DNA from: an uncultured Bacteroidota bacterium
Lineage (GTDB): Bacteria > Bacteroidota > Bacteroidia > Flavobacteriales > Flavobacteriaceae
NCBI GenBank assembly: GCA_903913315.1
Contig: CAIWKX010000178.1
Location: forward strand, 1-51,285
Direction of reading: 5' to 3'
DNA: 51,285 nucleotides
The notes beneath the pieces are model-generated. The model was not told where the DNA came from and searched no databases. It saw only the letters and a program-made list of their open reading frames with translations. The first letter of the stretch is position 1. The number at the start of each line of letters is the position of its first letter. Both the position numbers and the translations under genes were made by a program. This document shows, piece after piece, positions 18,811 through 26,455 of this stretch.

Positions 18811-20787
18811 ATGAACTTCGATAGAAAAGAATTATCCAATATCCAATTATTAGATTTATACAAAAGACTTTTAAAACCACGATTGATAGAAGAAAAAATG
18901 CTAATTCTATTGCGTCAAGGGAAAGTCTCTAAATGGTTCTCTGGCATTGGTCAAGAAGCAATTTCAGTAGGAATCACCTCCGCTTTAGACCCAGACGAAT
19001 ACATCCTACCCATGCACCGAAACTTAGGTGTCTTTACCGGTAGAGATATTCCATTGCACCGTTTGTTCTCACAATGGCAAGGAAAGAAAACCGGATTCAC
19101 CAAAGGTCGTGACCGTAGTTTTCACTTTGGCACCCAAGAATTCAAGATCATCGGAATGATTTCGCATCTAGGCCCTCAAATGGGAGTGGCAGACGGAATT
19201 GCCTTAGCAAACAAACTAAAACAAAACGGCAAAGTAACGGCAGTATTCACCGGTGAAGGAGCTACCAGCGAAGGAGACTTCCACGAAGCGTTAAACATTG
19301 CCTCAGTGTGGGATTTACCCGTATTGTTTGTGATTGAAAACAATGGCTACGGACTTTCAACACCTACCAACGAGCAATACCGTTGTGAAAACCTTGCCGA
19401 TAGAGGAGTAGGATACGGCATGGAAAGCCATATCATTGATGGTAACAACATCTTAGAAGTATATACCAAAATTGCCGAATTAAAAGCGTCATTAGCCATA
19501 AACCCAAGACCTGTATTATTAGAGTTTAAAACCTTTAGAATGCGCGGTCACGAAGAGGCGAGTGGTACCAAATACGTGCCGCAAGAGTTAATGGACATGT
19601 GGGCAATTAAAGACCCGATTGCAAATTATAGAACCTATTTACTTTCGGTTGGCGTACTTTCAGAAGAATTGGATGCTGAATTTAAAGCGGCTATCAAAGC
19701 TGAAATTGACGAACATTGGGCAATTACACAAGCCGAACCAGACGTTATTGCTGATTTAAGTGAAGAGTTAAACGACGTCTATCAACCCTATGCCTTTGAG
19801 GAAGTTAACCCTTCTAGCGAAGTAGAGAACATTCGTGTGGTAGATGCTATTTCGCATGCTTTGAGACAATCGATGGAGCGTCATGATAACTTAGTGATTA
19901 TGGGACAAGACATTGCCGAATATGGTGGTGCTTTTAAAATAACTGAAGGTTTTGTAGAGCAGTTCGGAAAAGACCGTGTGCGCAACACGCCAATTTGTGA
20001 AAGCGCTGTGGTGTCTGCCGGAATGGGATTGTCTATTAACGGACACAAAGCCGTGGTAGAAATGCAGTTTGCCGATTTCGTGTCTACGGGTTTTAACCCT
20101 ATTGTAAATTTATTGGCAAAACAACACTACCGTTGGAACGAGAAAGCCGACGTAGTAGTGCGCATGCCTTGTGGTGGGGGTACCCAAGCCGGACCGTTTC
20201 ACTCGCAAACCAATGAAGCATGGTTTACCAAAACCCCTGGATTGAAAGTAGTCTATCCTGCGTTTCCGTATGATGTAAAAGGATTATTGAATACCGCCAT
20301 CAACGACCCAAACCCAGTCATGTTCTTTGAGCACAAACAATTGTATAGAAGTGTCTACCAAGACGTACCTAAAGACTATTACACCATTCCTTTTGGGAAA
20401 GCCGCTATGCTAAAAGAAGGAACCCAAGTAACCATCATTTCGTTTGGTGCCGGCGTGCATTGGGCTTTAGATACGCTAGCGAAACACCCAGCAATAAGTG
20501 CCGACTTGATTGATTTAAGAACCTTACAACCTCTGGATACCGAAACCATCTTTGCCTCAGTAAAGAAAACTAATAGAGTGATTATTTTACAAGAAGACAC
20601 TTTATTTGGAGGTATAGCAAGTGACATCTCGGCATTGATTATGGAGCACTGCTTTGAGCACCTCGACGCACCCGTGAAACGAGTAGGCAGTATAGAAAGC
20701 GCCATACCGTTTGTAAAACCACTTGAAGACCAATACTTGCCTAAAGTACGCTTTGAAGAGCAATTACTGGAATTATTGAAATACTAA
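18811..20787 (+). CDS. Fused E1 alpha/beta subunit of a branched-chain 2-oxo acid dehydrogenase
   Basis: 658 residues. The alpha part (about 1-325) has the thiamine diphosphate motif in GEGATSEGDFHEALN...ENNGYG. The beta part (about 345-658) contains the transketolase-like pyrimidine domain (IMGQDIAEYGGAFKITEG, ETPICESA-like region, FADFVSTGFNPI) and the C-terminal transketolase domain (IDLRTLQPLDTETI). In many bacteria these are two genes; the fusion is common in Bacteroidetes. It decarboxylates branched-chain 2-oxo acids, or possibly pyruvate, and loads the acyl group onto E2 lipoate. E2 and E3 are not adjacent. Its last 63 bp are repeated exactly at 23341-23403. Confidence 0.92.
   Translation: MNFDRKELSNIQLLDLYKRLLKPRLIEEKMLILLRQGKVSKWFSGIGQEAISVGITSALDPDEYILPMHRNLGVFTGRDIPLHRLFSQWQGKKTGFTKGRDRSFHFGTQEFKIIGMISHLGPQMGVADGIALANKLKQNGKVTAVFTGEGATSEGDFHEALNIASVWDLPVLFVIENNGYGLSTPTNEQYRCENLADRGVGYGMESHIIDGNNILEVYTKIAELKASLAINPRPVLLEFKTFRMRGHEEASGTKYVPQELMDMWAIKDPIANYRTYLLSVGVLSEELDAEFKAAIKAEIDEHWAITQAEPDVIADLSEELNDVYQPYAFEEVNPSSEVENIRVVDAISHALRQSMERHDNLVIMGQDIAEYGGAFKITEGFVEQFGKDRVRNTPICESAVVSAGMGLSINGHKAVVEMQFADFVSTGFNPIVNLLAKQHYRWNEKADVVVRMPCGGGTQAGPFHSQTNEAWFTKTPGLKVVYPAFPYDVKGLLNTAINDPNPVMFFEHKQLYRSVYQDVPKDYYTIPFGKAAMLKEGTQVTIISFGAGVHWALDTLAKHPAISADLIDLRTLQPLDTETIFASVKKTNRVIILQEDTLFGGIASDISALIMEHCFEHLDAPVKRVGSIESAIPFVKPLEDQYLPKVRFEEQLLELLKY
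20725..20787 (+). repeat. 63-bp direct repeat, left copy (end of E1 gene)
   Basis: Bases 20725-20787, the last 21 codons of E1 including the stop, are identical to 23341-23403. The two copies flank the M56/BlaI module in direct orientation. This left copy completes the functional gene. Confidence 0.92.
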
Positions 20788-20793
20788 TAATAG

Positions 20794-20821
20794 AAATAGT
20801 CCCAAGTAATTGGGACTATTT
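20794..20821. terminator. Bidirectional terminator after the E1 gene
   Basis: AAATAGTCCCA and TGGGACTATTT form a perfect 11-bp stem around a 6-nt loop. It serves E1 (plus) and the M56 gene ending at 20859 (minus). It differs from the GACACTTCGCAGTGTC terminator that follows the right-hand repeat copy. Confidence 0.85.
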
Positions 20822-20858
20822 ATTTATATCTCGACAAATATAAGTAAGTTACAATTTT

Positions 20859-22766
20859 TTAATTTACTTCATGGTCAAGTTCTTTAATTCCGAAATCCCA
20901 GGTTTTATTATTAGTTTTATCTACAAAAAACTGAATTCCTTTGATTGGATTTGTCCTGTCTATACTCAGTCTTTGAACTCTTCCATCAGCAGATTTCATG
21001 ACTATATCAATGGCAACAATTTTACCATCTTTGTTTCTTTTGATATTAGAAACTTCTGTTTTAATTTTTTTATCTTTAAATTCATTTTTTAATGCATACC
21101 AACCATCATCTGGATCTTTAGAGTCGAATTCCATTTCAAGTCGATCAATTTTAGAATCGTTATAGGGTTTACTTTTAGAATAATTTTTAGTTACTATAAT
21201 AATTGCTCCATTTTTTCCTTCATCACCATAATATGTAATTGCTTTATCATTTTTTAATACATTGATACTTTCAATTTCATTGGAATCAAGATTATTTATG
21301 ATGATGTTGGCATCACCCTCTACTATTTTACCATCAATTTTGATTAAAGGCTTAGCTTCCAAATAAAAAGTCGGTTCTCCTGGAACTTTTATCCCAGTAG
21401 ATGCACCTTTTCTTATTACAACAACATCATCATTGTTGTCATTCTGAGTTACAAAAGTAGTCGTGCCCTTGTTGGCAATAGCACTTGTAGTTGTTACTGT
21501 GTTTACTGTTGTTGTTTTGTCTCCTTTATTGTAACTTAAAGTTACTACCGTTTTGCTATTTTCTTTTTGTAAATCTTGAAATCCATTTTTTGAAAACCCA
21601 ACCTTACCTTCTTCGGCACTAAAGTAAATAGGCTCAATTGGGTGCTCTGAATCCAATTCTATTTTACCTGTTTTTCCTTCCTTTGTTTTGTATTCTATTT
21701 TGATGGCAATAATTTCGCCTTGGTCATTTCTTTTCACATTAGAAAAAGTATAATCAATGCCCAATTGTGCTTTGAGCGTTTGAGTATCCATTTTCATTTC
21801 TTCGTCTGTAGCATTTTTGTCTGTTGTATAGCCCACGGCTATGGCTCGTGCTTCATTTAAGCCCGTAGTTGCCGTTTTTTTTTGTGCTACGACTTTTATT
21901 TGAAATAAAAATACAAAAGCAATTAATACCGGAATGACTACCGTGTACTTCCATGAGTTGCTGCGTTGTGATTGATTTTTGTTTAACATAACGATTCGTT
22001 TTTTGATTAATGATTGATAAAATTGATTAGTAATAGGTAAACAGTTTTGATGAGAAACTACCTTTAAAAGCGTTTTTTGATACGCTTTTTTATCTTCTAT
22101 ATTTTGAATTGCTTTATGGTCAGCAATAAATTCTAAATTTTGAATAATAGCTTTTTTGTACATCCAGAGTATGGGATTGATCCAAAATAGAATGGTAAAT
22201 AAATGCACCACTACAACATCAATAGAGTGTTTTTGTTGGCAGTGTACTTTTTCATGGGCTATAATATTTTTCAGTTCGATTGGCGAATACAAACTGGAAT
22301 TGAAAACAATGTAATTAAAAAATGAAAACGGACTGATAGCTTGTTGTGTATCAATCAAACAATAGTCGCTTTCTTGATGGATGGTTTTGTTTTTAATCAT
22401 TTTAAAAACAGAATACACATTAATGATTCCTCTAATGAAAAGCAATACAACCACAAGGCCATAACTTACCATCATAATTTGAGACCAATCTATTGTTGGA
22501 ACAGCAGGAGCACTTATTGAAACCGCATTGGATTTAGAATGATTAGCTAAAGCCATTAAATGAGCAAGAACCATTTTTGGACGCACTATATAGATTATTT
22601 TCTTTATAAAAAACAAAGGCAATAGGGCAGAAGCTACCAACCCCAATAATAAAAACCAACGATTGCTATTGAAAAACGTTTCTTTGCGCAGCAATACGTG
22701 ATACGTTATGTAGAACGCAATCAATAAGCCACTCGCTTTTAGTATATAGGTAAATAACTCTTGCAT
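20859..22766 (-). CDS. M56-family membrane metallopeptidase (BlaR1/MecR1-like) with TonB-plug-like domain
   Basis: 635 residues. Four N-terminal membrane segments (about 7-25, 37-58, 97-118, 183-203) surround a zinc protease centre: HEKVH at 171-175 and a third ligand, probably E212 in NLEFIADHKA. After another membrane segment near 275-293 comes a periplasmic part with two KRN-type repeats (SNVKRNDQGEIIAIKIEY and SNIKRNKDGKIVAIDIVM). Between them is a segment resembling a TonB receptor plug (KIDGKIVEGDANIIINNLD, then ESINVLKNDKAITYYG, then GKNGAIIIVTKN). BlaR1-like proteins cleave BlaI after sensing a signal. The usual penicillin-binding sensor is absent, so the signal is not necessarily a beta-lactam. 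It starts 11 bp after blaI, as one operon. Confidence 0.9.
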   Translation of the reverse strand: MQELFTYILKASGLLIAFYITYHVLLRKETFFNSNRWFLLLGLVASALLPLFFIKKIIYIVRPKMVLAHLMALANHSKSNAVSISAPAVPTIDWSQIMMVSYGLVVVLLFIRGIINVYSVFKMIKNKTIHQESDYCLIDTQQAISPFSFFNYIVFNSSLYSPIELKNIIAHEKVHCQQKHSIDVVVVHLFTILFWINPILWMYKKAIIQNLEFIADHKAIQNIEDKKAYQKTLLKVVSHQNCLPITNQFYQSLIKKRIVMLNKNQSQRSNSWKYTVVIPVLIAFVFLFQIKVVAQKKTATTGLNEARAIAVGYTTDKNATDEEMKMDTQTLKAQLGIDYTFSNVKRNDQGEIIAIKIEYKTKEGKTGKIELDSEHPIEPIYFSAEEGKVGFSKNGFQDLQKENSKTVVTLSYNKGDKTTTVNTVTTTSAIANKGTTTFVTQNDNNDDVVVIRKGASTGIKVPGEPTFYLEAKPLIKIDGKIVEGDANIIINNLDSNEIESINVLKNDKAITYYGDEGKNGAIIIVTKNYSKSKPYNDSKIDRLEMEFDSKDPDDGWYALKNEFKDKKIKTEVSNIKRNKDGKIVAIDIVMKSADGRVQRLSIDRTNPIKGIQFFVDKTNNKTWDFGIKELDHEVN

Positions 22767-22777
22767 CTGTTATTGAT

Positions 22778-23137
22778 TTATTTTCTATTCTCAATAATGT
22801 TCAATATTTCCCTCAATTCTTCAGCAGAAATTTTATCTTCTTCTGCAAAAAATGAAACCATGTTCTTATACGAATTGTTAAAGTAATTCTCAATGGCTGT
22901 GCTCATAAACGTTTTTCTGTAATCTTCTAACGCTATTATTGGATAATATTGATGTGTATTGCCATAGGCTGTATGACCAACATAGCCTTTTTCTTCCAGA
23001 TTTCTAATAATGGTAGAAAGTGTGTTGTAGTGAGGCTGCTCTTCTGTTATTTCAGCCATTACTTCTTTTACGAAAGCTTTTTGTAACTTCCATAATATGT
23101 GCATAATCTCTTCTTCTTTATTAGTAAGTTTTTGCAT
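22778..23137 (-). CDS. BlaI/MecI/CopY-family transcriptional repressor
   Basis: 119 residues. The N-terminal winged helix (about 1-75) has the family pattern KLTNKEEEIMHILWKL, TLSTIIRNLEEKGYV and HQYYPI. The C-terminal 40 residues form the dimerisation helices; the protease-sensitive site in this class lies near the border. It binds DNA as a dimer and is released when the partner M56 protease cleaves it. The gene is first in the operon; the promoter carries a perfect palindrome (23161-23184) in its spacer, as expected for autorepression. No other target gene can be named from the window. Confidence 0.92.
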   Translation of the reverse strand: MQKLTNKEEEIMHILWKLQKAFVKEVMAEITEEQPHYNTLSTIIRNLEEKGYVGHTAYGNTHQYYPIIALEDYRKTFMSTAIENYFNNSYKNMVSFFAEEDKISAEELREILNIIENRK

Positions 23138-23155
23138 GATCTAAATTTTATATCA

Positions 23156-23200
23156 CAAACGTATAACTATATTTTTAGTTATACAACTATTTATATAGTT
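23156..23200 (-). promoter_or_regulatory. blaI promoter with overlapping operator palindromes
   Basis: On the minus strand TTG (23186-23184) and TACGTTTG (23163-23156) are 20 nt apart, matching the Bacteroidetes promoter form. GTATAACTA (23161-23169) and TAGTTATAC (23176-23184) make a perfect 9-bp inverted repeat filling the spacer, and AACTAT/ATAGTT (23185-23200) adds a second one upstream. A repressor bound there would block RNA polymerase; binding by this BlaI is inferred. Confidence 0.7.
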
Positions 23201-23340
23201 ATTTAACTAAATTTAACGTTCGAAAAACTTTATAAAAGCAATTAGGGTAGTTATTTGATTGAAAATAAATCTCTTGCATAGCAAACGCATAAAAGGACAA
23301 GCTAAAATGAAATAGTAAGAGAAGAAGTTGTAAGAAGATG

Positions 23341-23403
23341 GAAGACCAATACTTGCCTAAAGTACGCTTTGAAGAGCAATTACTGGAATTATTGAAATAC
23401 TAA
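23341..23403 (+). repeat. 63-bp direct repeat, right copy (orphan end of E1 gene)
   Basis: Identical over all 63 bases to 20725-20787. It encodes the last 20 residues and stop of E1 but has no gene upstream: the 200 bp before it belong to the divergent blaI promoter region. Similarity decays quickly on both sides apart from an A-rich tail (ACTAAAAATAGGAAAAG versus ACTAATAATAGAAATAG). Confidence 0.92.
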
Positions 23404-23410
23404 AAATAGG

Positions 23411-23434
23411 AAAAGACACTTCGCAGTGTCTTTT
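23411..23434 (+). terminator. Orphan terminator after the E1-tail copy
   Basis: AAAAGACACT and AGTGTCTTTT form a perfect 10-bp stem with loop TCGC, then TTGTTTTTTT. On the plus strand no intact gene ends here. An almost identical hairpin follows the gene at 24652. It may have been the original terminator of E1. Confidence 0.8.
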
Positions 23435-23475
23435 TTGTTTTTTTAAGCTATTTATGTGCACGGAATGAAATTTTG

Positions 23476-24459
23476 CTATTTTGGATATTTCTGTTCTAGA
23501 ATACTCAAATAAGTACCTTTTGGCATTTTATCTTTATACATTTTATATAAATCTAGGTCAAAGCCCCCCTTCTTAATTATTTCATTATAAATCAAAAATT
23601 CTTGGAGATCTTTTGGAACATAAATTAAATTCTTTAAAGTTTCACTTTGAAATGCAGTTGAATAGTTTTTTTGTTGAGGCAATATTTTTTCCTCTATAAA
23701 AAAACATTTATTTAAAATGTTGTGATATTGATTATCTGTTTTAATGTTCTTGTATTTTTCATCAAAAACATTATACTTCGCATCCAAACCTTGTATCGTT
23801 TTTTGAATTTCTTCTTTTTTAAGTAGCACTAAATTAGGAGTTTCTTTTGTTGTTTCTAAAAATACTCTCAAATTAGCATAAGACCAAGTAATAATTTCTG
23901 TTTGAAGATATAATTTTGTAAAGTCATAAAATGATTTTGAAATTTTAGTGTCATTCAATAACTTATCAAGTTGTTGCGTAGTTCCTTGATCAAGATTATC
24001 AATTTTATCTAAAATTTCAATTGAAGTAGTTTTTGTATTCAATATCAAACCAATTGACCGATATAATCGAAAAAAATCGGGAGTGTTATTTAATAAATCT
24101 ATACCAGCAGAATTGGTTCCACTAAAAATTATGGTTGGTTTGTCATTTACGGTCTTTATATCTAAATTAATTTCATCACCATCTTTACATGGTAATGTTA
24201 CTGTATAAGGAATATCTTCATTTTGTACTATTTGTATTAAACCCATTCCTTTTTGACTAAAATTCTTTTTCAAAGAGTTGTTTTTGATTTGATACAAATT
24301 ACTAGTATACACGAAATGAGAGGCGTCATTATCAAATGAGCTTCCAAAAGTAATCATACTAGATTCTATTGCTTTTTCAAAATGAATAGTAACTATCACA
24401 TTTTGAGAAAAGGAAAATTGGAAAAATAATGTTGTTAAAATTAATAGCGATTTTTTCAT
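23476..24459 (-). CDS. Secreted protein of unknown function
   Basis: 327 residues, signal peptide ending near FSFSQ (residues 15-19). Residues about 20-130 look like beta strands with SFSQKGMGLIQIVQNED and IIFSGTNSAGIDLLN. They loosely recall the N-terminal domain (DUF4369-like) found before thioredoxin folds in Bacteroidetes, but no CxxC thioredoxin motif follows. The remaining 200 residues are mainly helical and Lys-rich. The sequence is more AT-rich than the housekeeping genes around it. It is divergent from the gene at 24652 across a 190-bp AT-rich spacer. I do not recognise a specific function. Confidence 0.65.
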   Translation of the reverse strand: MKKSLLILTTLFFQFSFSQNVIVTIHFEKAIESSMITFGSSFDNDASHFVYTSNLYQIKNNSLKKNFSQKGMGLIQIVQNEDIPYTVTLPCKDGDEINLDIKTVNDKPTIIFSGTNSAGIDLLNNTPDFFRLYRSIGLILNTKTTSIEILDKIDNLDQGTTQQLDKLLNDTKISKSFYDFTKLYLQTEIITWSYANLRVFLETTKETPNLVLLKKEEIQKTIQGLDAKYNVFDEKYKNIKTDNQYHNILNKCFFIEEKILPQQKNYSTAFQSETLKNLIYVPKDLQEFLIYNEIIKKGGFDLDLYKMYKDKMPKGTYLSILEQKYPK

Positions 24460-24651
24460 GGGATAAATTTATTGTATTGAAAACGCTAGTTGTCATAATA
24501 TATTGTTTTCAATAAAAAATATTAGAATAAAAAAAACAATCACTATCATTGATGTGTTTTTTTGTTAGATTTGTTTTTAATCATTCAATAAAAAGAACTG
24601 TTAATCAGGAATGAGGTAACAATTTAAACGTTTATTTATAAAAATTTAATT

Positions 24652-25560
24652 ATGAATCTATACTATATTAAACTTTTTTTATTTATTTCAATTTGTTCTT
24701 TTTCACAGACAAGAAGAGATTCTATTATAAAAGATTCTATTCTTCTGCCTATTAATAATAGATTATTAGATAATAAAAATATTTACTTAAAAACCTATTC
24801 TATTTTAAAAAAGTTAGATATAAACAACGGTTATGAAAAAGAGTTGCATTGTAAAATATTAGAATATTCTTATCTGCATAACGATAGTAATAATTTTAAA
24901 AATGATTTAACGATACTTGTAAAAGAGTATGGTTTTAAAGTTGATTTTTTGAAAGGAAATGAAAGCTATTATGAAGCTATTATTAATGATAACTTATCAG
25001 ATTGGTTTAAAGAAATGTATTTAAAAAATCATATGATTTGGGTAAGTAATAATTTTAAAAGACTGAAAGATATTCGAAAGCTAAATGAAATTAATTTAAA
25101 AGATCAAGCAATTTCAAAAGTTGCATCAGAATTAATAACAATGAAGTTTAATGCAAATGATAGCATAAAAATTTATACTGCGATCAATAAAATAAATTTA
25201 GAAAATATTAATGATATCATTGAAATTTCAAAAAATAATAATTTATATGCAGGCTCTAAAAAATTCCCTCTAATTCAAAACGGAATTAACAATGCTATAA
25301 TTCATAATTTAAGAGATAATACTAAGTTAACTTGGGATGCATTATTTCCATTTATAAAGAAGGCCTATATAAAAAATGAAATTGACAATGTTATTTTTCA
25401 AAATTATGATTTTTATTGCTTTATAAATAATGGTTATCAAGAGTTTAATAGTTATAAAATAGATCAAATTCCTCCTCAATTTAAAAAAGGAAAAAAAGAA
25501 ATACCATTAAAAAATGTTTCTGAATTTGAAGCAATTAAGAAAGAATTTAATTGGTATTAA
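24652..25560 (+). CDS. AT-rich secreted orphan protein
   Basis: 302 residues with a short signal peptide (MNLYYIKLFLFISICSFSQ). The mature part is helical, rich in Asn, Lys and Ile, with no domain I recognise. Codon use is extremely AT-rich even for this genome, which suggests recent acquisition or weak constraint. TAGATTTG at 24566-24573 matches a -7 element and would give a leader of about 70 nt. It is followed 75 bp later by a strong terminator (25636-25661), so it is an independent transcript. Its position next to a decayed duplicate of the E1 end marks a variable region. Confidence 0.6.
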   Translation: MNLYYIKLFLFISICSFSQTRRDSIIKDSILLPINNRLLDNKNIYLKTYSILKKLDINNGYEKELHCKILEYSYLHNDSNNFKNDLTILVKEYGFKVDFLKGNESYYEAIINDNLSDWFKEMYLKNHMIWVSNNFKRLKDIRKLNEINLKDQAISKVASELITMKFNANDSIKIYTAINKINLENINDIIEISKNNNLYAGSKKFPLIQNGINNAIIHNLRDNTKLTWDALFPFIKKAYIKNEIDNVIFQNYDFYCFINNGYQEFNSYKIDQIPPQFKKGKKEIPLKNVSEFEAIKKEFNWY

Positions 25561-25635
25561 TGTTTACCACACAATGCCAAGCGTTCTACAGTCTTCAAAT
25601 GTAGGCAGTTCGATATACTGAAATACTAAACATAG

Positions 25636-25661
25636 AAAAAGACACTTCGCAGTGTCTTTTT
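25636..25661 (+). terminator. Terminator of the orphan gene at 24652
   Basis: AAAAAGACACT and AGTGTCTTTTT (11-bp stem, loop TCGC) followed by more Ts. Together with the 18 bases before it (CTGAAATACTAAACATAG) it matches the end of the repeat copy at 23392-23434, so the whole tail is a second, partial copy of that gene-end segment. Confidence 0.85.
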
Positions 25662-25717
25662 TTTCTCAATAAATTATTTTTTTCAAATTCAAAACATAGT
25701 AATTATAGCATCTAATT

Positions 25718-25924
25718 CTAATCTAAGGATATTTTTTCTTCATTACAGCATTTTTCAAGTTCCGGCTTATTAATCAAATAAAGATGTAACCATCGGGTTA
25801 ATTGTTCCATTTCAAAAGGCAATAAACTTTTTTTAGCATATTTCAGCGCTTTTTTGAATTCTATTGGATTATCACTAACCGATTCCAAAACAGATTTTGC
25901 GAAATAATAGTTAATCGTTGCCAT
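25718..25924 (-). CDS. Small MATINYY-family protein, copy 2
   Basis: 68 residues, MATINYYFAKSVLESVSDNP at the start, ending ELEKCCNEEKISLD. It is a close paralogue of copy 3 (26027-26233) directly upstream and of copy 1 at 14312. Conserved features: aromatic N-terminus, KKALKYAKKSLLPFE, a Trp-Leu pair near residue 43, NKPEL, and in copies 2 and 3 a Cys-Cys pair followed by EEK. No signal peptide. Function unknown. The leader and more than 80 bp upstream are shared with copy 3, so these two arose by tandem duplication. Confidence 0.75.
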   Translation of the reverse strand: MATINYYFAKSVLESVSDNPIEFKKALKYAKKSLLPFEMEQLTRWLHLYLINKPELEKCCNEEKISLD

Positions 25925-25930
25925 TAGATA

Positions 25931-26007
25931 AAGATTTGGGTTTATCTTTCGTTATGTGTAGTTAGGTAGTAATTATTTTCAATTAAACACATCAAGTGTT
26001 GTCTAAA
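25931..26007 (-). promoter_or_regulatory. Conserved leader and upstream motif of copy 2
   Basis: Plus-strand bases 25931-25958 (AAGATTTGGG, TTTATCTTTC, GTTATGTG) match 26240-26267 before copy 3 and, in the core, 14504-14522 before copy 1. Further out, AACACATCAAGTGTTGTCTAAA (25986-26007 in plus orientation) has an AACAC/GTGTT inverted repeat and recurs before copy 3. This could be a translational or transcriptional control site. Confidence 0.55.
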
Positions 26008-26026
26008 TAGTTTGACTTGTTTATTT

Positions 26027-26233
26027 CTAATCCCTGTTTATTTTTTCTTCTTTACAACATTTCTGAAGTTCGGGTTTATTAACCATATAAGAGTATAACC
26101 ATTTGGTTAAATGTTCCATTTCAAAAGGCATCAAACTTTTTTTAGCATATTTCAATGCTTTTTTAAATTGTATAGGATTCTCACTAACCGTTTCTAAAAC
26201 AGATTTAGTGTAATAATAATTAATTGTTGCCAT
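26027..26233 (-). CDS. Small MATINYY-family protein, copy 3
   Basis: 68 residues, beginning MATINYYYTKSVLETVSENP, identical in that segment to copy 1 except for what follows (IQF rather than TQF), and ending CCKEEKINRD as in copy 2. It thus looks intermediate between the other two. The core KKALKYAKKSLMPFEMEHLTKW is almost the same in all three. It is small, basic and probably cytosolic. The order here is copy 3 then copy 2 in the direction of transcription, with about 100 bp between, each with its own leader, so they are probably transcribed separately. Confidence 0.77.
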   Translation of the reverse strand: MATINYYYTKSVLETVSENPIQFKKALKYAKKSLMPFEMEHLTKWLYSYMVNKPELQKCCKEEKINRD

Positions 26234-26239
26234 GTCTTT

Positions 26240-26333
26240 AAGATTTGGGGTTATCTTTCGTTATGTGAAAGTAGTTATTAAGACTACAAATACTAATTGT
26301 TTTCGATGAAAACACATCAAGTGTCGACTAAAA
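26240..26333 (-). promoter_or_regulatory. Conserved leader and upstream motif of copy 3
   Basis: Same layout as before copy 2: leader core at 26240-26267, then about 45 bp, then AACACATCAAGTGTCGACTAAA (26312-26333) with the ACAC/GTGT inverted repeat. The spacing from start codon to the repeat is 78 bp here and 61 bp before copy 2. Confidence 0.55.
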
Positions 26334-26401
26334 ATCGTTAACACTCGATTAAGTCAAATTTTAAACCTGTAAAACGGAAAACCCCTCAAGTAATTATTGA
26401 T

Positions 26402-26434
26402 TTTGTCTCGGTAAAGAAGTCTAATAGAGAGACT
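26402..26434 (+). pseudogene. Possible diverged E1 fragment
   Basis: 27 of 33 bases match 20551-20583 inside the E1 gene without gaps. The translation FVSVKKSNRET resembles FASVKKTNRVI of E1, and two of the six changes are silent. It lies in a spacer with no open reading frame. It could be another relic of a duplicated E1 end, or chance. Confidence 0.3.
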
Positions 26435-26455
26435 TTTAAAGGTAATTCATTGTTT

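Noticed and set aside
23341..23403. Attachment site of an integrative element with integrase
   Set aside because: The repeat has the right layout, but no integrase or other mobility gene lies between the copies; kept only as a direct repeat.
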